Shown here piece after piece: positions 38,140 to 47,852 of a stretch of 64,000 bases of DNA. This stretch comes from Thiomicrorhabdus sp. ZW0627 (lineage in GTDB: Bacteria; Pseudomonadota; Gammaproteobacteria; Thiomicrospirales; Thiomicrospiraceae), in NCBI RefSeq assembly GCF_029767005.1, contig NZ_JARUQR010000001.1, positions 987,028 through 1,051,027 of the forward strand, given 5' to 3'. How positions within the stretch are numbered: position 1 is the stretch's first letter; every line of letters begins with the position of its first letter. A program made the position numbers and the translations under genes. A model generated the notes under the pieces. The model made no database searches. It was not told the origin of the DNA and worked only from the letters and a program-made list of their open reading frames with translations.

Positions 38140-38163
38140 GACAGGCTTCAATCCCCGTAAGGA

Positions 38164-38631
38164 TTATTGGATATTCCAGTTACCGATGGTCGCATTCACA
38201 CCTTCACCACCATCCTGGCCGTCGGCACCGTAGGTAAACAGATCAAAATCACCGTGTTCCCCCGGACTCAGGTACAGATAAGGGTTACCCCATGGATCCA
38301 TAGGCATCTGTTCCAAATACTGTTTCCAATGTTTCGGTTGCGGCTCGGTAGTCGGCTGTTTCACCAAGGCTTCGATTCCCTGATCGGTCGTCGGATAGAC
38401 GTAGTTATCAAGCTTATACAACTTCAATGCCGAAGAGATCGAACTGATGTCCTGCTTGGCTTTGACGATACGTGCTTCATCCGGACGATCCATCAACTTA
38501 GGTGCCACAAATGCCGCCAACACGGCCAGAATGACCACGACCACCATTAACTCGATCAAGGTAAAACCGCTCTGTTTCCCTGCTCGGCGGTTGATTTTGA
38601 CCGCCTCAATCCGTGTTTGTGTGTTTTCCAT
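38164..38631 (-). CDS. gspG: Type II secretion system major pseudopilin G
   Basis: GspG polymerises into the pseudopilus that pushes substrates through the secretin. The 155-residue precursor has the prepilin motif KQSGFTLIELMVVVVILAVL, then KAKQDISSISSALKLYKLDN and YPTTDQGIEALV, both highly conserved in GspG. The C-terminal calcium-loop region (PWGNPYLYLSPGEHGDFDLF) is present. The leader of about 22 residues is longer than usual. GGAG precedes the start. Confidence 0.97.
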   Translation of the reverse strand: MENTQTRIEAVKINRRAGKQSGFTLIELMVVVVILAVLAAFVAPKLMDRPDEARIVKAKQDISSISSALKLYKLDNYVYPTTDQGIEALVKQPTTEPQPKHWKQYLEQMPMDPWGNPYLYLSPGEHGDFDLFTYGADGQDGGEGVNATIGNWNIQ

Positions 38632-38673
38632 TTTTTTCTCCTAACAATGTCTGTCTTGTTTCAATAATACGCT

Positions 38674-39897
38674 TTAACCAACCATTTGGTTCATTTCAAA
38701 GATCGGCATCATAATGGCCAGAACGATGGTCAAAACCACACCGCCCATGACAATGATCAACATCGGCTCTAAAACACTGACCAAAGTACCGGCCGCGTTT
38801 TCAACCGCCTGTTCGTAATGCACAGCACCTTTCAATAACATGTTGTCCAACTCTCCACCGCTTTCGCCGGTCTGCACCAGATTCAGCAACAACGGCGGGA
38901 AGAAACCGGCTTCTTGCATGGTCACACTGATTCTTTTCCCTTCCCTGACCTGCGAGACCATTTTTTCCACCGCGTGTTTCATTGGATCAAGGCTCATGAC
39001 CTCCGCCGAAATCTTCAAAGCATCGGTGGCCGCTACACCACTAGACAACAGAACACCGACCGTTCTCGACCAACGCGCCGTGGCTGAATAAATCACAAAA
39101 CGTTTCACTCCAGGTGTCCGCATCAACAGTTGATGCACTCTATAACGCCACGCCGATTGCCGCATCATCATTTTAAATCCAACGATCGCAGCCGCCAGTA
39201 AAACCAGAATCCATCCCCATTGTGCCTGGATGAATTCGCTGACCGTCAACAAACCTTGAGTCAAAGGCGGCAGGGTTTGGTTCATGTTATCGAATACGCC
39301 AACGACTTTCGGCACCACGTAAACCATCAGGAAAAAGACGATGATGACAGCCACGACCACCATCAGAATCGGATAGATCAAGGCCGTTTTCATCTTTTTA
39401 TTGAGCTGGTCACGCTGTTCGATCGCATCCGCCAGACGCGACAACACTTTATCCAAATGGCCACTCTCCTCACCGGCTCGGATTGTGGCGATGAAATCCT
39501 GTCCGACACGGTAATTCGATTTCTCCAGAGCATGTGCCAGCGAATAACCTTCCGAAACCCGGGTGTGGAGATTGGCCAGAAAACGCTGCATCAATTTGGA
39601 TTCAGCCTGCTGTGAAATGGACTGTAAAGCTTGAGTCAAAGGGGTACCCGCATCCAACAGCGTGTACAGCTGACGGGTTGCCAAGGCAAGATCGGAAGTT
39701 TGGATTTTCGGTGCGAAGAGTGACTGAGAGACCGCCCCTTTTGAAGTATTCTTTTTCTGTTCGATGGACTTCAATTCAACCGGAGTCAGGTTCTGTTCAC
39801 GCAGCATTTGACGGACCTGACGTTCGGAATCTCCCTCCATCAGACCTTTCTTCATCTGACCCGCCGGGGTCATCGCTTTGTATTCAAATGCAGCCAT
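38674..39897 (-). CDS. gspF: Type II secretion system inner-membrane platform protein F
   Basis: GspF is the polytopic core of the inner-membrane platform. The 407-residue protein has two homologous cytoplasmic helical domains (about residues 70-195 and 275-395) each followed by transmembrane segments, with the signatures TLLDAGTPLTQAL and LLSSGVAATDALKI and a C-terminal LEPMLIIVMGGVVLTIVLAI helix. Three transmembrane helices are expected. Confidence 0.97.
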   Translation of the reverse strand: MAAFEYKAMTPAGQMKKGLMEGDSERQVRQMLREQNLTPVELKSIEQKKNTSKGAVSQSLFAPKIQTSDLALATRQLYTLLDAGTPLTQALQSISQQAESKLMQRFLANLHTRVSEGYSLAHALEKSNYRVGQDFIATIRAGEESGHLDKVLSRLADAIEQRDQLNKKMKTALIYPILMVVVAVIIVFFLMVYVVPKVVGVFDNMNQTLPPLTQGLLTVSEFIQAQWGWILVLLAAAIVGFKMMMRQSAWRYRVHQLLMRTPGVKRFVIYSATARWSRTVGVLLSSGVAATDALKISAEVMSLDPMKHAVEKMVSQVREGKRISVTMQEAGFFPPLLLNLVQTGESGGELDNMLLKGAVHYEQAVENAAGTLVSVLEPMLIIVMGGVVLTIVLAIMMPIFEMNQMVG

Positions 39898-39934
39898 GGA
39901 TGCTATCTGTCTCTTTATCCGTCTTCAAAAAGCG

Positions 39935-41410
39935 TTAGTTCTGGGTAACGCGCAATACTTCTTCCAGACTGGTTTCACCGCTCAAAACTTTATCCAAGCC
40001 ACTTTCCAGCAACGATTTGGAATCCTTATGCACATAACGCTCGATATCCAACTCGGATTCGTCCGCATGAATCATCTGGCGAACCTGATCGTCAATCGTG
40101 ACCAGTTCATATAATCCCATACGTCCCTGATACCCGGTATGCTGACAGTGATCACAGCCGACATGCTGATAGATCAAGGCCTGATCGACACCCAAGGTTT
40201 CGCACTCTGCAGAATCAGCCTGATGCTCCTGCTTACAATGAGGGCACAATCTTCTCACCAGACGCTGAGCCAAAACACCAATCAAACTGGATGACAGTAA
40301 AAACGGCTCAATGCCCATATCCCGCAAACGGGTAATCGCACCTACGGCGGTATTGGTATGCAGGGTCGATAAAACCAAGTGTCCGGTCAACGAAGCCTGA
40401 ACTGCAATCTCCGCCGTCTCGATATCACGAATCTCACCAATCATCACCACATCCGGATCTTGACGCAGAATCGCACGCAGTCCTTTAGCAAACGTCATAT
40501 CGGCTTTAGTATTGACCTGTGTCTGGCTGATGCCGTCGATGTTGTATTCGACCGGATCCTCAACCGTCATAATATTGCGCTGGGTATCGTTCAGGCGACT
40601 CAGTCCCGCATACAGAGTTGTCGTCTTACCGGAACCGGTCGGCCCGGTTACCAGAAAAATGCCGTGCGGCTTATTCAACAACTTCTGGATGCCGGCATAA
40701 ATCGGTTCGGACAACCCAAGTTGATTCAAATTCAAACGCCCGGCACTCTTGTCCAACAGACGCATTACCACCCTCTCTCCAAAGCTGGACGGAATAGTCG
40801 AAACACGCAAATCCACGGCACGGCCACCCAGCTTCAAGGCAATACGACCGTCCTGCGGCAAACGTTTTTCCGCAATGTCTAAACGCGCCATGACTTTGAT
40901 ACGGGAAACCAACATGCTTCCGATACCCGGCTTGGGTGTCAGTACCGTACTCAACCGTCCGTCGATACGGAAGCGGATTCGTAACTGGCTTTCAAATGGT
41001 TCGATATGCACATCGGACGCATTGGCACGAATCGCTTCGGCCAGAATCGCATTCAACAACTTGATGACCGGCGCATCATCGGCACTGTTCAGCAAATCTT
41101 CCGGTTCGCCCAATTCGGCAACGACACTTGCAAGGTCTTCATTCTCGAACTCGTCGATCGTAGCAATCGAACTCTGACCGCTTCCGGCATAGGCGGATTG
41201 AAGCTTGCGTTCAAACGTTTGCTCATCAAGTTGCTGGAAAACGATGTCGCACTGCTCCGCCTTCTCGGCCTGTTCGACTCTACGCTGCAGTTCCAAAAAG
41301 GCCGATGTTGGAGTTTTCTGAGTGTAGAAAACCCCGACACGACCATCTTCCAGCGGCGTCATCACCACTTCGTTGGTACGGGCAAACGAAAAAGCCAGTT
41401 CGGTGTTCAT
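39935..41410 (-). CDS. gspE: Type II secretion system ATPase E
   Basis: GspE powers pseudopilus assembly from the cytoplasm. The 491-residue protein shows Walker A GPTGSGKTTTLYA, an Asp box (IMTVEDPVEY), Walker B (VMIGEIRDIETAEI) and a His box (LSTLHTNTA). A four-cysteine zinc motif (CPHC at the start, CDHC about 30 residues later) precedes the C-terminal domain. Its ATG overlaps the gspD stop by four bases. Confidence 0.98.
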   Translation of the reverse strand: MNTELAFSFARTNEVVMTPLEDGRVGVFYTQKTPTSAFLELQRRVEQAEKAEQCDIVFQQLDEQTFERKLQSAYAGSGQSSIATIDEFENEDLASVVAELGEPEDLLNSADDAPVIKLLNAILAEAIRANASDVHIEPFESQLRIRFRIDGRLSTVLTPKPGIGSMLVSRIKVMARLDIAEKRLPQDGRIALKLGGRAVDLRVSTIPSSFGERVVMRLLDKSAGRLNLNQLGLSEPIYAGIQKLLNKPHGIFLVTGPTGSGKTTTLYAGLSRLNDTQRNIMTVEDPVEYNIDGISQTQVNTKADMTFAKGLRAILRQDPDVVMIGEIRDIETAEIAVQASLTGHLVLSTLHTNTAVGAITRLRDMGIEPFLLSSSLIGVLAQRLVRRLCPHCKQEHQADSAECETLGVDQALIYQHVGCDHCQHTGYQGRMGLYELVTIDDQVRQMIHADESELDIERYVHKDSKSLLESGLDKVLSGETSLEEVLRVTQN

Positions 41411-43497
41411 AGATCTCTCTCAAGCATCGATTCGGTCGACATACTGGTCACGGACGACTTGGACTCTTCTTTATCCTTCTTGGCACTGTCTTGAGAACCG
41501 TATGGCGTCGCTGGCTCCATCTTTTTCCATTGTTCAATACTCGGCAAACGAGGACGCAGGCCATTCAACAGCTCGGAATCATACTTGTTCACCAAATGAT
41601 CCTGCTCTTTCTGGATCTGAGTATATTTCTTATGGCTGTAGTAATCGCTGGTCGCACGATCACGCACAATGACCGGTCGAAGGAAGATCATCAGATTAAC
41701 CTTTTCACGCTCGTTCTGTTTAGAACGGAACAAAGCGCCCAGACCTGGGATATCACCCAACCCAGGCACTTTGGAAACCACTTCGTTTTCACGTTCCTGA
41801 ATCAACCCCCCCAATACGATGACGTTACCGTCACCAACAATAACGCGTGTTTTAATCTGACGCTTTGATGTCTGAACATCGACCGCTTCCGCCTTCGGAA
41901 TGACATCTGAAATCTCCTGATCGATATCCAGATAGATTTCATCACCTTCATTAATTTGCGGTTTGACCTTAAGCTTCAAACCGACATCCTTACGCTGTAT
42001 GGTAGTGAACGGGTTGCTGACACTGGTGGTGGTACTGGTATAACTTCCTGTCTGGAAAGGTACTTCCTTACCAACCACGATTTCGGCTTCCTCGTTATCC
42101 AATGTCACCAAAGACGGCGTGGCCAGAATATTTGCGTTGGTATCGCTGTTTAACGCACGGATCAAAGCTCCCCAACCGTAACCATTGGATTCGATTTCGC
42201 CCAACCCCGTCGTCACACCACGTCCAATTGCGGATACCTGTGTCGCTACATCTCCACTTAACAATGCAGGAATGGTGCCAGAGAAATTAACCAGTCCGCC
42301 GCCGTTCGGTCCATTCGCCCCCCATTCAACGCCAAGTTCTGCGGCCTTGGTTTCGGTCAACTCGACAAAAATCGCCTCAATCAACACCTGTGCACGGCGT
42401 ACATCCAACTGTTTAACCACGTCTTTCAGCGCGTTGACCATGGCCGGTGGTGCACTGATGACCAAGGCATTCATTCGTTCATCGGCTTCGATACTGATGC
42501 GTTCCTGAAGATCTTTTTTATCCTTACTTCCGGAAGATTGAGTGACCACTGCAGCAGCCTGCGCGCCTTCGGCAGGCGCCGCCACGTCACCCATCGAAAT
42601 CTGACTGCCGTCATCGCTCAACAAAAGCGAACGGTTCGTAGAAAGATTCTGTAATACCGGAACCAAATCCTTGGCCTTGGCGTAGTGCAGATAAATCACC
42701 TGGACACGTCCTTGCGTTGGGACCTGCACATCCAGATCCGCCACCATCGTACGCAGCATCATACGTTTGGCTTCGTCCCCAACCAGAATAACCCGGTTGG
42801 AACGTTCGTCATAACTGACTCTGGCACCGGTTGAGCCCGCGCCTTTCGGTAAAATGTTTCTTAACGTCTTGGCCACTTCTTCCGCAGAAGCGTGCTTCAA
42901 TTCAATAATTTCATATCCGCTTTGCGTGTCCACATCCACACGCGCCAACACTTTCTTGATACGTTTGATATTGGCGATCGTATCCGTGACGATCAGTTTA
43001 TTGCTCTCCGCCAAAGCGACCAGATGCCCCTCTTTGGCGACCAACGGACGCAACACGGCAACCAACTTGGAAGCGGAGACATTCTTTACCGTGATGACTT
43101 CCGACACCCAAGCTTCATTGCCTTCACCCGGCAAACGGTAAGGCAGCTGATCTCGAGCTAAATTAGCGGGAACGATCTTAATAACGTTATCACTTGGAAT
43201 GGCGGTATAACCATGGACATTCAGGATGGTCAGAAGGGTTTCATAAAGCGCATCCGGCGCCATCGGTTCGGGAGCAATCAGAGTAACTTTACCTTTGACG
43301 CGCGGATCAATCACGAAATTATGCCCTGTGATCTTGGCGACTGCCTCAATCACGGTGGAGATGTCTGCGTCTTTGAAGTTCTGTTTCAACCCTTCCGCCG
43401 CATAAGCTGAATTCGCCGGCAACAACATGGCGGAAACCACCATCATGCTTGCCAATCCAAATGACATTACTATCGTTCTTAACTTATTCATCATCAT
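41407..43497 (-). CDS. gspD: Type II secretion system secretin D
   Basis: GspD forms the outer-membrane channel. The 696-residue protein has a signal peptide (ending near SAYAAE, about residue 35), periplasmic N0-N3 domains (VTLIAPEPM, KLIVTDTIANIKRI, DVDTQSGYEIIELKHA) and the C-terminal secretin domain with VPFQTGSYTSTTT and the VGDGNVIVLGGLI motif. The C-terminal S-domain, rich in Lys and Ser, suggests targeting by a pilotin; I did not see a pilotin gene in the window. Confidence 0.98.
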   Translation of the reverse strand: MMMNKLRTIVMSFGLASMMVVSAMLLPANSAYAAEGLKQNFKDADISTVIEAVAKITGHNFVIDPRVKGKVTLIAPEPMAPDALYETLLTILNVHGYTAIPSDNVIKIVPANLARDQLPYRLPGEGNEAWVSEVITVKNVSASKLVAVLRPLVAKEGHLVALAESNKLIVTDTIANIKRIKKVLARVDVDTQSGYEIIELKHASAEEVAKTLRNILPKGAGSTGARVSYDERSNRVILVGDEAKRMMLRTMVADLDVQVPTQGRVQVIYLHYAKAKDLVPVLQNLSTNRSLLLSDDGSQISMGDVAAPAEGAQAAAVVTQSSGSKDKKDLQERISIEADERMNALVISAPPAMVNALKDVVKQLDVRRAQVLIEAIFVELTETKAAELGVEWGANGPNGGGLVNFSGTIPALLSGDVATQVSAIGRGVTTGLGEIESNGYGWGALIRALNSDTNANILATPSLVTLDNEEAEIVVGKEVPFQTGSYTSTTTSVSNPFTTIQRKDVGLKLKVKPQINEGDEIYLDIDQEISDVIPKAEAVDVQTSKRQIKTRVIVGDGNVIVLGGLIQERENEVVSKVPGLGDIPGLGALFRSKQNEREKVNLMIFLRPVIVRDRATSDYYSHKKYTQIQKEQDHLVNKYDSELLNGLRPRLPSIEQWKKMEPATPYGSQDSAKKDKEESKSSVTSMSTESMLERDL

Positions 43498-43528
43498 CCC
43501 ATTTGTCTTCGTTCGATGCGGAAACGCA

Positions 43529-44416
43529 TCAATATAAATCTACTGAAAGATCAACCAACTGCCCGCCACGCTCAACCGTGAGGTAGAAATGGCTCTCATT
43601 CAAAAAAGCTTGCCAGAGACTCGGTTCTTGCGCCATCTCATTAATCGTTCGCCCGTTAATCGACTTAAGCAAATCTCCTGCCTTAAATCCGATTTCTTTA
43701 AAAAGTTCCGGCTCGGCCTTTGGCCAAATCTTGACCGAGACCCATTTACCACCTTCATTAATCGGCTGAAAACGAATGTATTTGGAAATGCTTACCGGAT
43801 TGCTACGCAGGTTCTCGCCAATCTGTCTCAACGATTCTTTATGTGCCGAACTCATAGCCGGAGAGGCCTGCTGGGTTTTCGATGAAGGACCGGCTTTCTC
43901 AAACAAGTTCGATCCGCCCTCTTCCATCATCAATTTTTCCCGTTTTCCTCGATTCAGAATAATGACCTGATCCGAAAACACCTTAAGAAGATCCACGCCA
44001 CTCATGATCTCTTCACCTTCACCAACTACCAAGGTCTTGCCCGAAGATTCGATTATCGCCACGCCTTTGCCTTCGGTCGCAATTGCACCAACCAGTTTCA
44101 AACGTAAACGACTGGCATCCACTTCGGAGGGAGACAAGCCATCATCGGCCACACCGGCCGGTTGTACCAACTCCACTTCCGGTTTGCCAAACAATAAAGA
44201 TTCATCCCCGCGAACCTTGACGGCCTTCTGAGGAGCAATGGATATTTGAGGTAAGGTAGGAGTCTCAACCACATTCAGTCTGGCACTTACGAGCACACCT
44301 GTCTGCCAAGCCAATAACACCAGCAGAAGATACGTCATCCATTTAGCTAGAGAGGGGGTGTTTACAAACGTTCGAAGAGAGGAAACCAAATTGACCATAG
44401 ATGCAGACGGATTCAC
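43529..44416 (-). CDS. gspC: Type II secretion system protein C
   Basis: GspC connects the inner platform to the secretin. The 295-residue protein has an N-terminal transmembrane helix (about 25-45), a homology region domain (LRLKLVGAIATEGKGVAIIE) and a C-terminal PDZ-like domain (IGFKAGDLLKSINGRTINEM). It is the first gene of the gspC-N operon. GTG at 44416 or ATG at 44398 could start it; neither has a clear ribosome site. The long upstream region would carry the operon promoter. Confidence 0.93.
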   Translation of the reverse strand: MNPSASMVNLVSSLRTFVNTPSLAKWMTYLLLVLLAWQTGVLVSARLNVVETPTLPQISIAPQKAVKVRGDESLLFGKPEVELVQPAGVADDGLSPSEVDASRLRLKLVGAIATEGKGVAIIESSGKTLVVGEGEEIMSGVDLLKVFSDQVIILNRGKREKLMMEEGGSNLFEKAGPSSKTQQASPAMSSAHKESLRQIGENLRSNPVSISKYIRFQPINEGGKWVSVKIWPKAEPELFKEIGFKAGDLLKSINGRTINEMAQEPSLWQAFLNESHFYLTVERGGQLVDLSVDLY

Positions 44417-44860
44417 TGTATATAACCTTATAGAAAGTACTATTGTAAACCAGATACCATTCTAGCTCACCTCAAACTTGTTTATAGTTTTATGACAAAA
44501 AAAATGATGAAAAACAGGGGAATTATTCTTAACTTCAATTCACCGACAGTCACAACTGACATACACGCCCATCAACTCCATCCAAACAACACCGCATGGC
44601 TTTAAATACAAGGCCCAAACTTGCCTAACGTGTCAATTCTCAATAAATAAGTTATTAAAAATGGCACGTTACGGTTTAAGCATTGCTAGACGATATTACA
44701 TTTGAATTCACTTTAATCAACCGGAGAACTTCATACGAGAAGGCGGAAGGAACTTCATTGTACAGATAAGATATCACGAACGTAAAAAAGCCCCGCAATA
44801 GAAAAATTGCAGGGCAAGATTACAATAAAATTAATTTTTAAAAAATTAAAATGCAACGTT
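44417..44860. other. Intergenic region upstream of gspC
   Basis: This 444-base AT-rich stretch holds no convincing gene. It must contain the gspC operon promoter: on the minus strand TTTACA, then 18 bases, then TTATAT lies within 60 bases of the gspC start, a weak sigma-70 match. The terminator at 44784-44815 is described separately. I see nothing else. Confidence 0.5.
44784..44815 (-). terminator. Rho-independent terminator of the small secreted protein gene
   Basis: On the minus strand the arms GCCCTGCAAT and ATTGCGGGGC form a ten-pair stem with one G-U pair, followed by six T. It lies 46 bases below the stop of the 105-residue protein. Confidence 0.88.
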
Positions 44861-45178
44861 TTACTGATCGAGCTTTCTTAAACTCGCCACTTCAGTATCC
44901 AGCAATTTTTGATCTTTTTTAAATTTCATTTTACACACTCTAAAGTCGTCTTTTTTTGCCCCAGTCTGGATACACATTTGATATCTTTGAATCGCTTGAG
45001 CCCTTTTGAAATGAGACTGGATTTCTACTTGCATCAAGTTTTGTGACTTAGCCAGAAGCTCCATTTGCTCTTGAATCAACATTTGACGATCATCCTTCTG
45101 CGGACTAGCGATAGCGCTACTTGATAGAGTTAAACCGAACATGGTTGCGCTGACGGCTATAAAAGCTATTTTTTTCAT
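44861..45178 (-). CDS. Small secreted protein, unknown function
   Basis: A 105-residue protein with a clear signal peptide (about residues 1-25, ending SSAIAS). I do not recognise the family. The mature part (about 80 residues) is helical and charged, with two cysteines (in MCIQTG and VCKMKF, 14 residues apart) that could form a disulfide holding two helices together. AAGGA lies 8 bases before the ATG, TATAAA further upstream may be the -10 box, and a strong terminator follows, so it is a single-gene transcript. The look is that of a periplasmic helical hairpin protein. Confidence 0.7.
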   Translation of the reverse strand: MKKIAFIAVSATMFGLTLSSSAIASPQKDDRQMLIQEQMELLAKSQNLMQVEIQSHFKRAQAIQRYQMCIQTGAKKDDFRVCKMKFKKDQKLLDTEVASLRKLDQ

Positions 45179-45475
45179 TCATTGCGTCCTTAATTTATAC
45201 TGGTTAGTTAAAAAACCCGGGTTAAAAACAGCCTGAGCCATGAATACCAAAGAGACCAGATACAGCCTTCAATGAAATACTACCAAAAACTTTATACGCA
45301 ATACTACTAAGTAATTTTTACGCCAAATCAATGCTATTTATATAAGCTTTAGCTTAAACTTATTTAGATTTAGCAAGAAGTAAATAGAGCTGAGATAAAC
45401 ACCCAGAAAAATCCAAACGCCGAGCATCACCGAGCATCACATTAAGCGGTTCATCAATTACTGGGATCCACATAC

Positions 45476-45503
45476 AAAAAAAGCGGCCATAATGGCCGCT
45501 TTT
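45476..45503 (-). terminator. Rho-independent terminator after the glutamine synthetase gene
   Basis: The stem AGCGGCC/GGCCGCT with loop ATAAT is flanked by seven A on one side and four T on the other. It lies 23 bases below the stop of the minus-strand glutamine synthetase-like gene. Confidence 0.9.
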
Positions 45504-45525
45504 AACAATCAAACGATTATCACAC

Positions 45526-46887
45526 TTAGAACATGTGGCTGTATCGCTTGATTTCCCATGCAGAAATCGTACGGTGGTACTCTTCCCATTCCATGGTTTT
45601 GTACTTGACGAATTCGTCCTTAAGTCCTTTCCCAAGCACTTCTTCAACAAACGGATCACTGTCGAACGCTTCAACCGCTTCTGCAAGGTTCTGAGGCAGG
45701 AATTCGATTCCTTTTTCAGCCAACTGCTCTTCGGTATACTCGTACAAGTTCTCTTCCTGAGCCTGGCCCGGATCCAACTTCTCACGAATCCCTTGAAGAC
45801 CGGCTGCCAATACCAAGGCTGCTGCCAAATAAGGGTTAACAGCACCATCAGCGTTACGAGATTCAAAACGCCCACCGCCCATCGGAACACGTACCGAGTT
45901 AGTACGGTTATTGGAGCCGAACGAGTTGAATACCGGCGCCCAAGAGAAAGTCGCCATCGCACCCTGTCTGACCAAACGCTTATAACTGTTGACCGTCGGT
46001 GAGAACACGGCACACAGTGCCGGACCGTGCTTCAACACACCGGCGATGAACTGATAACCGATTTCGGTCAAACCTAATCCGCGTGGATCGTCTTTAGGAT
46101 CACACTTGAAGACGTTGTCTCCAGTCTCTTTGTCGAACAAAGACATATTGAAGTGTGCACCGTTACCAGTCTTATCCGCGAAAGGCTTAGGCATAAAGGT
46201 CGCCAATAGCCCTTCTTCTTGAGCGTAATGCTTCGCCATGTAACGGAAGAAAATGAAACGGTCACACATCGTCAAGGCATCGCTGTACTGGAAGTCAAAC
46301 TCATACTGACCGTTGGCATCTTCGTGATCCAGCGAGTACAAATCCCAACCCAGATCATTAATGGTGGTCGCCATCTTGTCCAACCAAGTGAAACGGTTCA
46401 TGAAGCTGCGCACGTCATAACAAGGCTTGACCAACTTATCGTCCTTATCCGGTACAGACAAAGAACCGTCTTCTTCCTCTTTCAGAACGAACAACTCACA
46501 CTCGATACCCAAATTGAAACCGAAGCCCATCTCTTCCGCTTCCGCCAACACTTTCTTCAGTGCGACACGGGTATTGATTTCATACGGCTCGCCATGCAAC
46601 GTGTTGTCCGCCGCCATCCAAGCCACTTCAGGCTGCCAAGGCAGCTGGATCAAACTATCCAGATCCGGAACCGATGCAATCTCGTCTTCGTTAGGCTCCT
46701 GACCCAAACCGTCTAGCGCATAACCGGTATACAGCTCAGAACCCTTAACCATGTGATCAAGATGCTCGATCGGCACGAATTTCCCTTTTGGAATACCATG
46801 GATGTCAACATAAGCACCGATACAATATTTAACTCCCGCTGCCTGTAATTTACGTTTCGTATCTTCTACATCAAATTTACTGTTCAT
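45526..46887 (-). CDS. glnT: Glutamine synthetase family protein, type III/GlnT-like
   Basis: A 453-residue glutamine synthetase homologue, distinct from housekeeping GlnA (about 469 residues). Family residues are visible: [11 protein letters not shown] (residues 27-37), the metal-binding ECELFVL near 126, NGAHFNMS and NRTNSVRVP for ATP and glutamate, and [16 protein letters not shown]. No GlnA adenylylation-site motif (NLYDLPP) is present. The best match I recall is the GlnT or type III group linked to methylamine and other amine metabolism. It makes a gamma-glutamyl amide from glutamate and ammonia or an amine. Its neighbours (creatininase-like hydrolase, urea/guanidine-type transporter) suggest capture of released ammonia. 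Confidence 0.85.
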   Translation of the reverse strand: MNSKFDVEDTKRKLQAAGVKYCIGAYVDIHGIPKGKFVPIEHLDHMVKGSELYTGYALDGLGQEPNEDEIASVPDLDSLIQLPWQPEVAWMAADNTLHGEPYEINTRVALKKVLAEAEEMGFGFNLGIECELFVLKEEEDGSLSVPDKDDKLVKPCYDVRSFMNRFTWLDKMATTINDLGWDLYSLDHEDANGQYEFDFQYSDALTMCDRFIFFRYMAKHYAQEEGLLATFMPKPFADKTGNGAHFNMSLFDKETGDNVFKCDPKDDPRGLGLTEIGYQFIAGVLKHGPALCAVFSPTVNSYKRLVRQGAMATFSWAPVFNSFGSNNRTNSVRVPMGGGRFESRNADGAVNPYLAAALVLAAGLQGIREKLDPGQAQEENLYEYTEEQLAEKGIEFLPQNLAEAVEAFDSDPFVEEVLGKGLKDEFVKYKTMEWEEYHRTISAWEIKRYSHMF

Positions 46888-46907
46888 ATCTGTCTCTCAA
46901 CCTTCTT

Positions 46908-47675
46908 TCAACTTTTAACTTTTTCAAAATAACCGTGTGCCAAAGGCGGCTCTTCCTGCATACCCTTCGTCACAACTCCACTTAAATCTTCTACCATCCA
47001 GGCGAACAGTTCTTCGCCCTTCTCTACACTTGCTAGACTCGGCTTGCCCGTAACGCCATTCAGACTGGTACGGTTGACCGGATGCGAAAACACGCACTCT
47101 TCGGTTCGATCCGGATCGTCACTGTCTTTCAGTCGATCCTCCCGAACCAACTCCGGCGCTACCGCCATCATCAACGAGGTTTCCGCTTCATTGGCATGCC
47201 AATCGTCGGCATCTTCGAAATGCCTCTGCTTAACACGCTCACTGATTGAAGCCGAATTAATGATCGCGACCATGAAGTCGTCGTGCTCCGCTCGCAACAT
47301 CTCCAACGCACAGCGCAAAGGCGCAAAATTGGAAACGTGGCTATTCAGCAGAAACAGTCGTTTAAAACCGGAAGCATAAACCCAGTCACCTATCTCTTTG
47401 ATCACATCAATCATGGTTTTAGGCTGTAAGGCAATTGTTCCAGGCCAGCGTCGTGAGTGCCCGATCGAGCATCCGTAAGGTAAAGTCGGCAATAAAGCGA
47501 TTTGGGTATTCTCGGCTACTTTGAGACCCAGTTGATGGGCAATCTCCGTATCCATGCCGCAACCCAAATGAGGGCCATGCTGCTCGGTTGCTCCGATTGG
47601 CAATAAGGCCGCATCCATGTTTGAGTCGACTAGCTTGCCGACCTCTTCCCATGTCATTTGATGCCATTGATTCAT
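46908..47675 (-). CDS. Creatininase family amidohydrolase
   Basis: A 255-residue metal-dependent hydrolase of the creatininase fold. The metal-binding motif is ALLPIGATEQHGPHLGCGMD (residues about 20-39), with further ligand candidates in DDWHANEAETS. Characterised members hydrolyse creatinine, formamides or cyclic amides, or act on peptide cofactors, so the substrate cannot be told from sequence. It is 20 bases upstream of the GlnT-like gene and downstream of the substrate-binding protein, so the likely job is to free nitrogen from an imported amide or guanidino compound. Confidence 0.87.
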   Translation of the reverse strand: MNQWHQMTWEEVGKLVDSNMDAALLPIGATEQHGPHLGCGMDTEIAHQLGLKVAENTQIALLPTLPYGCSIGHSRRWPGTIALQPKTMIDVIKEIGDWVYASGFKRLFLLNSHVSNFAPLRCALEMLRAEHDDFMVAIINSASISERVKQRHFEDADDWHANEAETSLMMAVAPELVREDRLKDSDDPDRTEECVFSHPVNRTSLNGVTGKPSLASVEKGEELFAWMVEDLSGVVTKGMQEEPPLAHGYFEKVKS

Positions 47676-47783
47676 ACTGTTCTCCCCGCTCTTCTGTGAG
47701 CAATAAAATCAAGATACACCTAACCACACAACCTCCATAAGGTCGTCAGGTACATCATGCTTTTGGGGTTAATAGGAGTAAGC

Positions 47784-47802
47784 CGTCGTGAGAACCACGA
47801 CG
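47784..47802 (-). terminator. Hairpin downstream of the substrate-binding protein gene
   Basis: Arms CGTCGTG and CACGACG enclose a five-base loop in the 177-base gap after the binding protein. There is no T-tract, so it may only weaken transcription or protect the 3' end, as is common after abundant binding-protein mRNAs. Confidence 0.45.
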
Positions 47803-47852
47803 ACTGGATTAAGAAAATATTTAAGCTAAAAGCTTTACTTCAAACCCTGGGA

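Noticed and set aside
45214-45223. Palindrome AACCCGGGTT upstream of the small secreted protein
   Set aside because: Ten bases, with no second copy and no clear promoter overlap; chance is a sufficient explanation.
45421-45440. Tandem duplication of CGAGCATCAC
   Set aside because: Only two copies of ten bases in a non-coding tail; too little to call a repeat array.
45360-46013. 217-residue open frame overlapping the glutamine synthetase gene
   Set aside because: It lies on the same strand in another frame of a clear conserved gene, has no ribosome site and its composition (very basic, Arg- and Thr-rich) is that of a shadow frame.
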